Positions 15,960 to 22,644 of a stretch of 64,000 bases of DNA are shown here, piece by piece. A program made the translations under genes and the position numbers. The stretch is from NCBI GenBank assembly GCA_043798715.1, contig JAZDOK010000100.1:62001-126000 (forward strand), written 5' to 3'. Under the pieces are notes generated by a model that was not told the DNA's origin, did no database searches, and was given only the letters and a program-made list of their open reading frames with translations. Origin of the DNA: JAZDOK01 sp043798715. GTDB lineage: Bacteria; Vulcanimicrobiota; JAZDOK01. The stretch's first letter is position 1. Every line of letters begins with the position of its first letter.

Positions 15960-17399
15960 ATGAACATATCCAGAGAAGAAATATTTTCTGTTCTCCGTCA
16001 GTTCAATCCCTGGTGGGACGGTGGGAGGTTTACGGACCTGCCCTCCTGGCGGAGGGCGGCTTTTCGCGAGATTGGTGCCTGGATGAAAAATCCGCCGGCC
16101 GGCCGCGCTTTGCTTCTCAGCGGTGCCAGGCAAGTAGGCAAGACCACGCTTTTTCTTCAGGCTATTGATGAGCTTCTCAACGGCGGAATTCCCCCCGCCA
16201 ACATTCTTTATGCCACCTTCGATCATCCCCTGCTCAAGCTTATAGGGCTTGAGGCCCTGGTGCGGTTGTGGCGCGAATTTGAGCCCGGACGCGACGGGCA
16301 TGAGTATCTTTTCCTGGATGAAATTCAGGTTGCCCGGGAATGGCAGGTTTGGCTTAAGCACCAGTTTGACTTCGAAAAACGGCGGCGCATCGCAGTTACC
16401 GGTTCGGCAACTCCTCTTGCTGCGGAAGGTCAGGAGTCGGGTGTGGGCCGCTGGCAAACCATCCGCCTGTCAACGCTGTCATTCCCTGAATACCTGCAAA
16501 TCAAGGGACTTCCCGTACCGAAATTGCCGGATGTGGACTCGTTGCAGACGCTATTTTCGTGGAAACCGGTTCAGTTTGCAAGCGTGGGTGCGGCAGCCCG
16601 TCCGCTGGTGGGATTATTTCATGAGTACCTGCTGCGCGGCGGTTTTCCGCAAAGCGCACTCGTAGAGAGTATTCCGTTGGCTCAAAAACTGCTCCGGGAA
16701 GACATCGTGGACAAGGTGTTGAAACGCGATATGACCGCTCTTTTCGGGGTGCGGCGGATCCTTGAACTTGAACAGGTCTTTTTATATCTCTGCCTCCACG
16801 ATGGGGGCTTGCTTGATCTTCCGCGGCTGTGTGAAAGCCTGCAATTAAAAAGACCCACCGTCAATAGTTTCATCAGCCTGCTTGAGGCGACTCACCTCAT
16901 TTACCGGTTGCTGCCGTTCGGCTACGGCAAACAGATTCTGAGAGCACGCCCCAAAATTTACCTTGCAGATCCCGCTCTTGCGCCCAGCGTACTGCTCAAA
17001 GGCAAGGCGCTGCTTGAAGACGCCGATGGGCTGGCACGCGTTGTTGAATCCGCTTTTTTCAAGCATCTTTTCGCCCGATATTATGCACAAAGCATCGGTT
17101 TTTCCTACTGGCGGGGAAAACACAACCAGGAAGTTGATATCATCGCCGACATCGGGGGCAGGCTTGTGCCGTTTGAAGTAAAGTATCGCACTCCATTACA
17201 TACGGGCCTCTCCGATTTAAAGGGGATGCTGGAATTTTGCGCAGAGCATAAGGTTGACAGAGGATATATTATCACGCGCGACCTCGAAGATTTCCAGGTG
17301 CTTGAAACACGTCGGAAGAATGTTGAAGCACTTTTGCTTAAAAATCCGGCACCGCTGGCCTGTTATTGGCTTGGTCGCTCCGAACTTGCAGGGAATTGA
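15960..17399 (+). CDS. AAA ATPase with DUF4143 C-terminal domain (first copy)
   Basis: A 479-residue ATPase of the AAA_14/DUF4143 group. Walker A is SGARQVGKTTLF (about residues 54-65), Walker B LFLDEIQ, sensor-type TGSATPL. The C-terminal half carries DUF4143 with VESAFFKHLFARYY and EVDIIADIGGRLVPFEVKYR, a PD-(D/E)xK-like E-V-D...E-V-K pattern. Members are widespread in archaea and some bacteria, often in mobile or defence-like regions, with unknown function. No ribosome site precedes the ATG; the promoter position implies a leaderless transcript. A shorter relative follows at 17589. Both keep ATPase motifs and so appear functional. Confidence 0.8.
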   Translation: MNISREEIFSVLRQFNPWWDGGRFTDLPSWRRAAFREIGAWMKNPPAGRALLLSGARQVGKTTLFLQAIDELLNGGIPPANILYATFDHPLLKLIGLEALVRLWREFEPGRDGHEYLFLDEIQVAREWQVWLKHQFDFEKRRRIAVTGSATPLAAEGQESGVGRWQTIRLSTLSFPEYLQIKGLPVPKLPDVDSLQTLFSWKPVQFASVGAAARPLVGLFHEYLLRGGFPQSALVESIPLAQKLLREDIVDKVLKRDMTALFGVRRILELEQVFLYLCLHDGGLLDLPRLCESLQLKRPTVNSFISLLEATHLIYRLLPFGYGKQILRARPKIYLADPALAPSVLLKGKALLEDADGLARVVESAFFKHLFARYYAQSIGFSYWRGKHNQEVDIIADIGGRLVPFEVKYRTPLHTGLSDLKGMLEFCAEHKVDRGYIITRDLEDFQVLETRRKNVEALLLKNPAPLACYWLGRSELAGN

Positions 17400-17510
17400 A
17401 GACAAAATGATTTCGGGGATATATCACAGAATCATTGATACATTCAATCGCTCGCCTTTGAGCATTTTATGAAGGCAAGGTCTGACGCCGGACAGAGGTC
17501 TGACTCTGAT

Positions 17511-17580
17511 TTGACAAAAACACAAGATTGCTTTATAATTACCTCATAAAAATAAACTCATGTTTATAATTATGAGGTAA
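17511..17580 (+). promoter_or_regulatory. Perfect consensus promoter with downstream 11-bp inverted repeat
   Basis: TTGACA (17511-17516), 17-bp spacer, TATAAT (17534-17539). A perfect inverted repeat TTACCTCATAA (17539-17549) / TTATGAGGTAA (17570-17580) starts inside the -10 box and its right arm contains the GAGG ribosome site. It could be a repressor operator or, in RNA, partly mask the ribosome site. Confidence 0.75.
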
Positions 17581-17588
17581 ATGGCGCC

Positions 17589-18821
17589 ATGTTTGAACGC
17601 TGGTATGCCGCAGTATTGGAGGAAAAACTAAAAAGGCCCTACGTGCATCTGGTGTTCGGCGCCCGCCAGACCGGGAAGTCAACGCTGCTCAACGCCGTGC
17701 TCCCTTCCGATGCTTTGAAGATAGATCTTTCCGATCCGGCGCAGAGATCGCGGTACCTGGCCAGACCGGAAGAGTTCCTCGCCCAATGCCGGGCGCTTCC
17801 CTCCAGTAAAAAGGCGCAATTTGTTTTCGTGGACGAAGCCCAATCCGTGCCTGCCATCTTCGACGCGGTTCAGCATCTTTACGACCATGATAAGGAGCGC
17901 TGGCGTTTCGTGCTCTGCGGAAGTTCCGCCCGCAAGCTCCGCCACACGGGCGCCAATCTTCTGCCGGGGCGAAGTTTCCTTCACCGGTTATTTCCGCTCA
18001 TCCTTCCCGAACACCCTGCGCCTCAGTTGAAACCGTCTCATTCGCTTTCACCCCTCCCTCTCGCGTGGAAACCCCGGAAGCCTTTTCCCTCTTCAGATCT
18101 TGAGACCCGTTTGGCTTACGGCGAGCTTCCCGGCATCGTGGCCGGTCCGGTAGCAGATCGTCCTGAGTTGTTGAAAGCCTACACGATCCTTCACTTGGAA
18201 GAGGAAATTCGCCGGGAAGCATTAGTAAAAGAATGGGGGGCGTTCGCCAGATTTCTGCAACTGGCGGCAACTGAATCAGGCCATATTATGAATTTTGCCA
18301 ATGTCTCACAAGAAACCGGTATTTCTCAGCCGACGATCAAGAGCTATTATCAGCTCCTGGAAGACATGTTCATCGGCTTCCGCGTTCCTGCTTATAGTAA
18401 AAGCCCGCGAAAAAATGTCTTATCCACCCCCAGGTTCCTGTTTTTCGACTTGGGCGTCCGCCACGCCGCCGCCGGGCTTTTGCCCTCCCATGAAATCGTT
18501 AAGGCCAACCCGGGTCCGTTTTTTGAACAGTGGGTGGGAATGGAACTCTGGAAGCGCCTCCAGTATTTAGGCAAAGGAAAGCTCTACTACCAGCGCACCA
18601 CCACCGGGGCGGAAGTGGATTACATCATAGAGGATGGGAACACCCTGATACCCATAGAAGTAAAATGGAGCGAGCATCCCAGCCTCAAAGACGCCCGGCA
18701 TTTGCTGACTTTCATGAAAGAAAACCCGAAGAAGGCCGGGCGCGGCTATATCATCTGCCGCTGTCCCCACCCCCTGGAGTTACACGAACAAGTCCTGGCC
18801 CTGCCCTGGTTTCACCTGTAG
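17589..18821 (+). CDS. AAA ATPase with DUF4143 C-terminal domain (second copy)
   Basis: A 410-residue ATPase of the same group as the gene before it but divergent in sequence. Walker A FGARQTGKSTLL, Walker B FVFVDEAQSVP, sensor CGSSARKL, then a winged-helix-like segment (NVSQETGISQPTIKSYYQLLEDMF) and the DUF4143 nuclease-like end EVDYIIEDGNTLIPIEVKWS. The helix-turn-helix-like segment is a normal part of this family. ATG 17589 follows GAGG with 11-nt spacing; the ATG at 17581 is out of frame. It has its own perfect promoter, so the two ATPases are independent units rather than an operon. Function unknown. Confidence 0.8.
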   Translation: MFERWYAAVLEEKLKRPYVHLVFGARQTGKSTLLNAVLPSDALKIDLSDPAQRSRYLARPEEFLAQCRALPSSKKAQFVFVDEAQSVPAIFDAVQHLYDHDKERWRFVLCGSSARKLRHTGANLLPGRSFLHRLFPLILPEHPAPQLKPSHSLSPLPLAWKPRKPFPSSDLETRLAYGELPGIVAGPVADRPELLKAYTILHLEEEIRREALVKEWGAFARFLQLAATESGHIMNFANVSQETGISQPTIKSYYQLLEDMFIGFRVPAYSKSPRKNVLSTPRFLFFDLGVRHAAAGLLPSHEIVKANPGPFFEQWVGMELWKRLQYLGKGKLYYQRTTTGAEVDYIIEDGNTLIPIEVKWSEHPSLKDARHLLTFMKENPKKAGRGYIICRCPHPLELHEQVLALPWFHL

Positions 18822-18885
18822 AGGGATTTCCACCTCCCCTTTTTCACTAAGAAATCGGTAAGATCTTAATATGCGGCCGGAATTC

Positions 18886-18914
18886 TTCATCTCTTCCCTG
18901 ATTCGTGGTATAAT
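18886..18914 (+). promoter_or_regulatory. Extended -10 promoter of the caspase-TPR gene
   Basis: TATAAT at 18909-18914 preceded by TGG (extended -10); a weak TTCATC at 18886-18891 sits 17 bp upstream. It lies 33 bp before the ATG at 18947. Confidence 0.5.
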
Positions 18915-18946
18915 AACCTCTGGAAGTTTCAAGAGGGGTGAATCGG

Positions 18947-20578
18947 ATGAAAAGAAGACACCTGCTTTTATTAACCCTCATCCTGGCGGCGGTTCTCTCA
19001 GCTTTTCTTTTTGCGGAGCGGGGGATGACGGAGAGCCGCTCGGTGATTCTCAAATACAAAGGCGAGGATGGGAGAGTCAGGGAGGACAAGCTCTACTCCG
19101 GCAGTTTCGCGCTTCTCATCGGAGCCAGCAGATACAGGGCGGGGCTTCAGGACCTTCCGGGGGTCAAAGGCGACATCGCGGACATGGAGAAGGCCCTGAA
19201 GGATCAGGGTTTTACCATCGTCACGGTGATGGATCCCGACCGGGAACACCTACTCGGGGCGATTGATGACTTCATCAACAAATACGGAAGGGATGCCGAG
19301 AACCGCCTCCTCATCTACTTTGCGGGCCACGGCTGCACGCTCAAGCTCAAGTATGGGGGCGACATGGGGTTTATCGCGCCGGTGGGCGCCCCCGACCCCC
19401 GCCTGAACGAGGCGGGTTTCAAAGCGAAGGCGGTGGACATGCAGAAATTCGAATCCTTCGCCAAGACGATAGACTCCAAGCACGTCCTCTTCGTCTTCGA
19501 CAGTTGTTTTTCCGGCTCGGTCTTTGAGATCGTCAACCGGGACGTTCCCGAGGCGATCAGCTACAAGACGGAAAGACCCGTGCGGCAGTTCATGACGGCC
19601 GGAAGCGCGGATGAGGAAGTCTCGGACAAAAGCGATTTCAAGCGGGAATTTATCGAAGGGATTAAAGGAGAGGCCGACTCGGATCATGATGGGTATGTCA
19701 CCGCGACCGAGCTGGGCGTATATCTGAACTCAAAGGTGGCCAAGTACTCCAAGGGCTGCCAGCACCCCCAGTTCGGAACGATCCGCGACCCCGTCCTGGA
19801 CAAGGGCGATTTCGTCTTTGATTACGGAAAGCCCCAGGCCCCGGCCTATGAGCCAAATCTTCCCCCGAAGGCTGGCCTGGATATGAGCGGCCTGGATAAC
19901 GAGGCGCAGAATAATAGAGAGGCCAGAGATAAGGAGCGGCTGGCCTGGGTCGAATGGCAGGACAATCTTTCGCGGGATGCAGAGAAGCTGAAGGAAAAGG
20001 AAGCCAACCCGGACATCTCTTTATCTTCAAAAAAGCAGGCGTGGGAGAAATTTCTTGAGACTTACGGACAAGACAACCCCTACAGCAAAGAAGACGAGAA
20101 TCTCAGGCAGTACGCGGAGGGGAGAATTTCTGCGTTAGATCAAAAGGTCGCAGAAGAGGTCCGGAGGGCGGAAGAGAAACATCAAGCGGAAGAAGCCCAG
20201 AATCCAAGGAAAGAGGCCCCCAAAGCGGATGCTTTCCTGACCATGGGCAAGCTCTATGCCAACGAGGGGCGTTATCGAAAAGCTATCGATTCCTATAAAC
20301 AGACCATTGAGATCAAGCCGGACCATGCTGAAGCCTATCTCTACCTAGGCATTGCTTACAATGAAATCGGCTACAAGTCAGAAGCCGTCATGGCCTTCAA
20401 TAAGGTGATCCAGCTCAATCCAAACAGCGCTGTAGCCCACATGAATCTCGGCATCGTTTATCTCTCAATGGGAAATGAAGAGGGAACGCAAAAAGAGTAC
20501 GAAGCTCTCAGAAAAATAGACAACGAACTGGCCGAGAAGCTACTCCTACTTATTAATAAGCAGTTTCACTCGTTCTAG
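18947..20578 (+). CDS. Caspase-family (C14) protease with EF-hand-like loop and TPR repeats
   Basis: A protein of about 543 residues: signal peptide or anchor (HLLLLTLILAAVLSAFLFA), a p20-type caspase domain with catalytic His128 (IYFAGHG) and Cys187 (FVFDSCFSG), then an EF-hand-type loop DSDHDGYVTATELG, a charged helical linker and two to three TPR units (about 428-535: AFLTMGKLYANEGRYRKAID, AYLYLGIAYNEIGYKSEAV, AHMNLGIVYLSMGNEEG). Start ATG 18947 follows AGAGGGG at 8 nt; an in-frame GTG lies at 18938. Bacterial C14 proteases usually act outside the membrane or as effector proteases; TPRs suggest protein binding. A second caspase-like protein is encoded at 57.5-59.5 kb. Confidence 0.85.
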   Translation: MKRRHLLLLTLILAAVLSAFLFAERGMTESRSVILKYKGEDGRVREDKLYSGSFALLIGASRYRAGLQDLPGVKGDIADMEKALKDQGFTIVTVMDPDREHLLGAIDDFINKYGRDAENRLLIYFAGHGCTLKLKYGGDMGFIAPVGAPDPRLNEAGFKAKAVDMQKFESFAKTIDSKHVLFVFDSCFSGSVFEIVNRDVPEAISYKTERPVRQFMTAGSADEEVSDKSDFKREFIEGIKGEADSDHDGYVTATELGVYLNSKVAKYSKGCQHPQFGTIRDPVLDKGDFVFDYGKPQAPAYEPNLPPKAGLDMSGLDNEAQNNREARDKERLAWVEWQDNLSRDAEKLKEKEANPDISLSSKKQAWEKFLETYGQDNPYSKEDENLRQYAEGRISALDQKVAEEVRRAEEKHQAEEAQNPRKEAPKADAFLTMGKLYANEGRYRKAIDSYKQTIEIKPDHAEAYLYLGIAYNEIGYKSEAVMAFNKVIQLNPNSAVAHMNLGIVYLSMGNEEGTQKEYEALRKIDNELAEKLLLLINKQFHSF

Positions 20579-20668
20579 CCTGAATTTCCACGGAGCTTGA
20601 TTGATCTAACATTTTGACCCTACCAGGCTTGGCAGCAGGCGTAGCGAGTGGACATGCGTCGCCCCTAC

Positions 20669-20774
20669 GGGAGATGGCATGTATAATCGGCGATCCATTC
20701 GCCTATGTCAATACAATTATGCGCAACCGGGCACCTATTTCATCTCCATTGTGGCCCAGGAGCGGGAATGTTTA
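20669..20774 (+). pseudogene. REP-associated tyrosine transposase (RAYT), N-terminal remnant
   Basis: From ATG 20679 the frame reads MYNRRSIRL then YNYAQPGTYFISIV and QERECL, the conserved N-terminus of RAYT/Y1-transposases. Similarity stops at about 20774 (consensus continues ECLFG). The HUH motif and catalytic tyrosine are absent. The 5' part, 20669-20704, is also found at 15105-15140. TCGCCCCTAC just upstream resembles the REP palindrome at 1.6 kb. The 3' part is lost at a junction facing the intI remnant. Confidence 0.7.
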
Positions 20775-20806
20775 TTAATAACGACAACAACAGCGCCTGT
20801 TTTATT

Positions 20807-20989
20807 CACTTCCACCGCGCCCATCTCGCGCGGGTGGCGTTTACCGAGGTGAAGGATAAACCTCCGAATCCAGTGGATATAAGTTTGCTCCGTGCGGTAA
20901 GAGAAGTGGCGCAGGCTAATCTCGGTCCGTACCTCATCGAGCAATTTGGGTGGGTTAGGATCACTTTGTTGCGTATGGCTCTTTTCCAT
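20807..20989 (-). pseudogene. intI: Integron integrase intI, N-terminal remnant
   Basis: On the minus strand from ATG 20989 about 61 residues read PPKLLDEVRTEISLRHFSY, RTEQTYIHWIRRFILHLGKR and HPREMGAVEV. This matches the SAM-like core-binding N-terminal domain of IntI tyrosine recombinases. Homology ends at about 20807; the catalytic domain with RHRRY residues is missing, so the integrase is dead. It points away from the cassette at 21.15 kb, which is the normal arrangement for an integron. The 32 bp between 20775 and 20806 match neither remnant. Confidence 0.75.
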
Positions 20990-21146
20990 TGTGAGCATAT
21001 TATATAAAACCGCATTTTTGCTATTAAGCATAAACGATAAAAACAAGATGTTTCCGAAATTTATTAAGACATTTGTCTTGACCACCTGCGATATTTCCTA
21101 TATAATCAAAAAAGTGATTAGCACGCAAAAGTGCTGTCGAATATCT

Positions 21147-21153
21147 ATTAGGC
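21147..21153 (+). other. Probable attI/cassette junction (core site ATTAGGC)
   Basis: ATTAGGC matches the GTTRRRY core at all but its first base, which in a recombined site comes from attI. It lies between intI and the cassette gene, 158 bp from the intI start, where attI should be. TTAGGC is also the end of the attC site at 21888-21894, as expected for a circularised cassette. Confidence 0.6.
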
Positions 21154-21175
21154 GCCAGAACCCAGAGGAGTGACA

Positions 21176-21880
21176 ATGGCACATGACAACGTATCGCATG
21201 AACTCGACCGATTAACGAGCGATGGAAGCGGCTATGGAGACCCGCAGGCTCAACTATTCGATGATCGAAAATTTCAAATACTCATGAAGGCATACGAGAC
21301 GGCCGTCGAAACCCGAAAACTCGAAATTGAACTGTTCTGGAGCCGATCGCTTTTCTTCTGGGGATTTATTGCTTCAGCATTTATTGCCTACGCCGAATTG
21401 CATCGCTTCGGCTCCGACATCTCAGTTGTCATCGCTTCTTTCGGTCTTGTGTGCTCGCTTGCATGGTCGCTCGGCAATCGTGGTAGCAAGTTTTGGCAGG
21501 AGTCATGGGAAACCAAAGTCGAGCGAATCGAGCCGTCCGTTACCGGAGCATTGTTTTCCCGGCCTGAGAGCGTCCAAACCCGCAAAGGCTCCTGGCTGTG
21601 CGGTCGCGAGTTTTCTGTGAGCAAGCTCGCTATTGCGTTGAGTGACTACACAATAGTCCTCTGGTTTTCCGTCATTGTGTGGGAACTTTTCTGTTTGTTG
21701 GCTCCGTCTGCGGTTGTCGTTTGCGTCAAACCATACGCCGTGCTGGTCTTCGTAGCCTTCTCACTACTTTTTTGTGTGGTTGTTTTCTTCGCTGGGCGCT
21801 CAACTCTACGCCCTGATCCAATGGCGCCTAACCCGCCGCTCAACACGGACGTGGGCAATAAAGCCGCCCGACCCGGTTAG
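21176..21880 (+). CDS. Integron cassette gene: four-helix membrane protein, RipA-family-like
   Basis: A 234-residue protein. A cytosolic N-terminus with KAYETAVETRKLEIELFW leads to two membrane helices (SLFFWGFIASAFIAYAEL and ISVVIASFGLVCSLAWSL), a soluble loop with NRGSKFWQESWETKVERIE, and two C-terminal helices (IVLWFSVIVWELFCLL, AVLVFVAFSLLFCVVVFF). The N-terminal pattern resembles the RipA family of octameric membrane proteins; I am moderately sure. The last residues (APNPPLNTDVGNKAARPG) are encoded by the attC site, a hallmark of cassette genes. ATG 21176 follows AGAGGAG; GTG 21170 is less well spaced. Confidence 0.75.
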   Translation: MAHDNVSHELDRLTSDGSGYGDPQAQLFDDRKFQILMKAYETAVETRKLEIELFWSRSLFFWGFIASAFIAYAELHRFGSDISVVIASFGLVCSLAWSLGNRGSKFWQESWETKVERIEPSVTGALFSRPESVQTRKGSWLCGREFSVSKLAIALSDYTIVLWFSVIVWELFCLLAPSAVVVCVKPYAVLVFVAFSLLFCVVVFFAGRSTLRPDPMAPNPPLNTDVGNKAARPG

Positions 21881-21894
21881 CTATTACGTTAGGC
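21826..21894 (+). other. attC recombination site (59-base element)
   Basis: R'' GCCTAAC (21826-21832) and R' GTTAGGC (21888-21894) are exact reverse complements 55 bp apart and fit RYYYAAC / GTTRRRY. The 69-bp length is normal for attC. GTGGGC and GCCCGAC in the middle pair as the inner stem. The cassette stop codon lies within the site. The cassette would span 21148-21888, about 741 bp. Confidence 0.8.
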
Positions 21895-21899
21895 CACAA

Positions 21900-21947
21900 G
21901 GAGAACGGTGACAGATTCGCAAGCGAACCTGATGTGTCGCGTTGGGC
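21900..21947 (+). other. Possible second, degenerate attC-like site
   Basis: GTTGGGC at 21941-21947 fits GTTRRRY. Upstream is a hairpin TTCGC-AA-GCGAA flanked by GACA and TGTC, and GGAGAAC at 21900-21906 keeps the AAC of R''. If real, it would end a very short second cassette without a gene. Weak. Confidence 0.3.
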
Positions 21948-22025
21948 TGGGCAATGGGGTCAGGTAGGGGCAGAAAAGGGCTGTCTCTTTCAGGGAGAGA
22001 TCCTATGCCTTGACATAATGACATA

Positions 22026-22062
22026 TTGACAAATTGACAATGTGCTGAAAACATGTTATCTT
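22026..22062 (+). promoter_or_regulatory. Promoter of the AbrB-type toxin-antitoxin pair
   Basis: Two TTGACA boxes at 22026-22031 and 22034-22039; the second is 17 bp before TATCTT (22057-22062), which carries an extended TGT. Repeated TGACA(A/T) words could also be operator sites. An AAGGAGGAG ribosome site follows before ATG 22089. Confidence 0.55.
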
Positions 22063-22088
22063 AAGAGAAGAAGAAGGAGGAGATAGGC

Positions 22089-22337
22089 ATGCTGGTTGCA
22101 ATTGATAAAAGAGGGAGCATTAACCTTCCTTCAACGATCAGAAAGGAAATGGGTCTCGATACTGGAACACGAATGGATCTTGAAGTTCTTGATGGCGGAT
22201 CGATCGTATTGACGCCGGTTGCTATTTATCCCACTGTCAGGTTGAATAAAAAAGGGCTTAAGAAGCTCTCAGAGGCACGCAAGAGCGGCACCGTAAAAAT
22301 GCCGGCGCAATTGGCGAAACAGATAAGAAATGCCTGA
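22089..22337 (+). CDS. AbrB/SpoVT-type antitoxin
   Basis: An 82-residue protein with a swapped-hairpin AbrB domain (VAIDKRGSINLPSTIRKEMGL then TRMDLEVLDGGSIVLTPV) and a basic C-terminal tail (RLNKKGLKKLSEARKSGTVK). Such proteins bind their own promoter and neutralise a partner toxin. The start ATG is well placed after AAGGAGGAG. The last codons overlap the ATG of the toxin gene by eight bases. Confidence 0.85.
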   Translation: MLVAIDKRGSINLPSTIRKEMGLDTGTRMDLEVLDGGSIVLTPVAIYPTVRLNKKGLKKLSEARKSGTVKMPAQLAKQIRNA

Positions 22338-22632
22338 TCTGACGCCGACTAAGCTTTTTCTTAAAGACATTGATGCCCTTGCATCAAACCGGATCGTTCA
22401 AGAGAAAATATTCAAAGCATTGGCCTTTCTTCAGGAAAACCCCTTTCACCCCGGGTTGCGCCTCGAGAGAATCATTAATGATCCAACCGCCTGGTCCATT
22501 CGGGTTGACAGACGATATCGCATCTCCATTGACCCTGAGGCTTACCAAAGCCTTGGCGCCCCGGACTGGAATCAAGGCATCATTCTTCTTCGGGTGCTTG
22601 ATCACGACGATTTATACAAAAAACCTAGATAA
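22330..22632 (+). CDS. RelE-like toxin
   Basis: A 100-residue protein with RelE-superfamily layout: KLFLKDIDALASNRIVQEKIFKAL, then LRLERIINDPTAWSIRVDRRYRISID and a final strand IILLRVLDHDDLYKKP. The ending HDDLY is seen in YafQ/RelE-type proteins where the histidine near the end contributes to RNA cleavage. Start ATG 22330 overlaps the antitoxin. It is the last gene of the accessory island and is convergent with priA, only 12 bp away. Confidence 0.75.
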   Translation: MPDLTPTKLFLKDIDALASNRIVQEKIFKALAFLQENPFHPGLRLERIINDPTAWSIRVDRRYRISIDPEAYQSLGAPDWNQGIILLRVLDHDDLYKKPR

Positions 22633-22644
22633 GGGTATGTAGGG

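Noticed and set aside
20735..21085. Full 116-codon minus-strand frame as one intact small gene
   Set aside because: Only codons from 20989 to 20807 match IntI; the rest runs into the RAYT remnant and intergenic DNA, so it is a pseudogene fragment.
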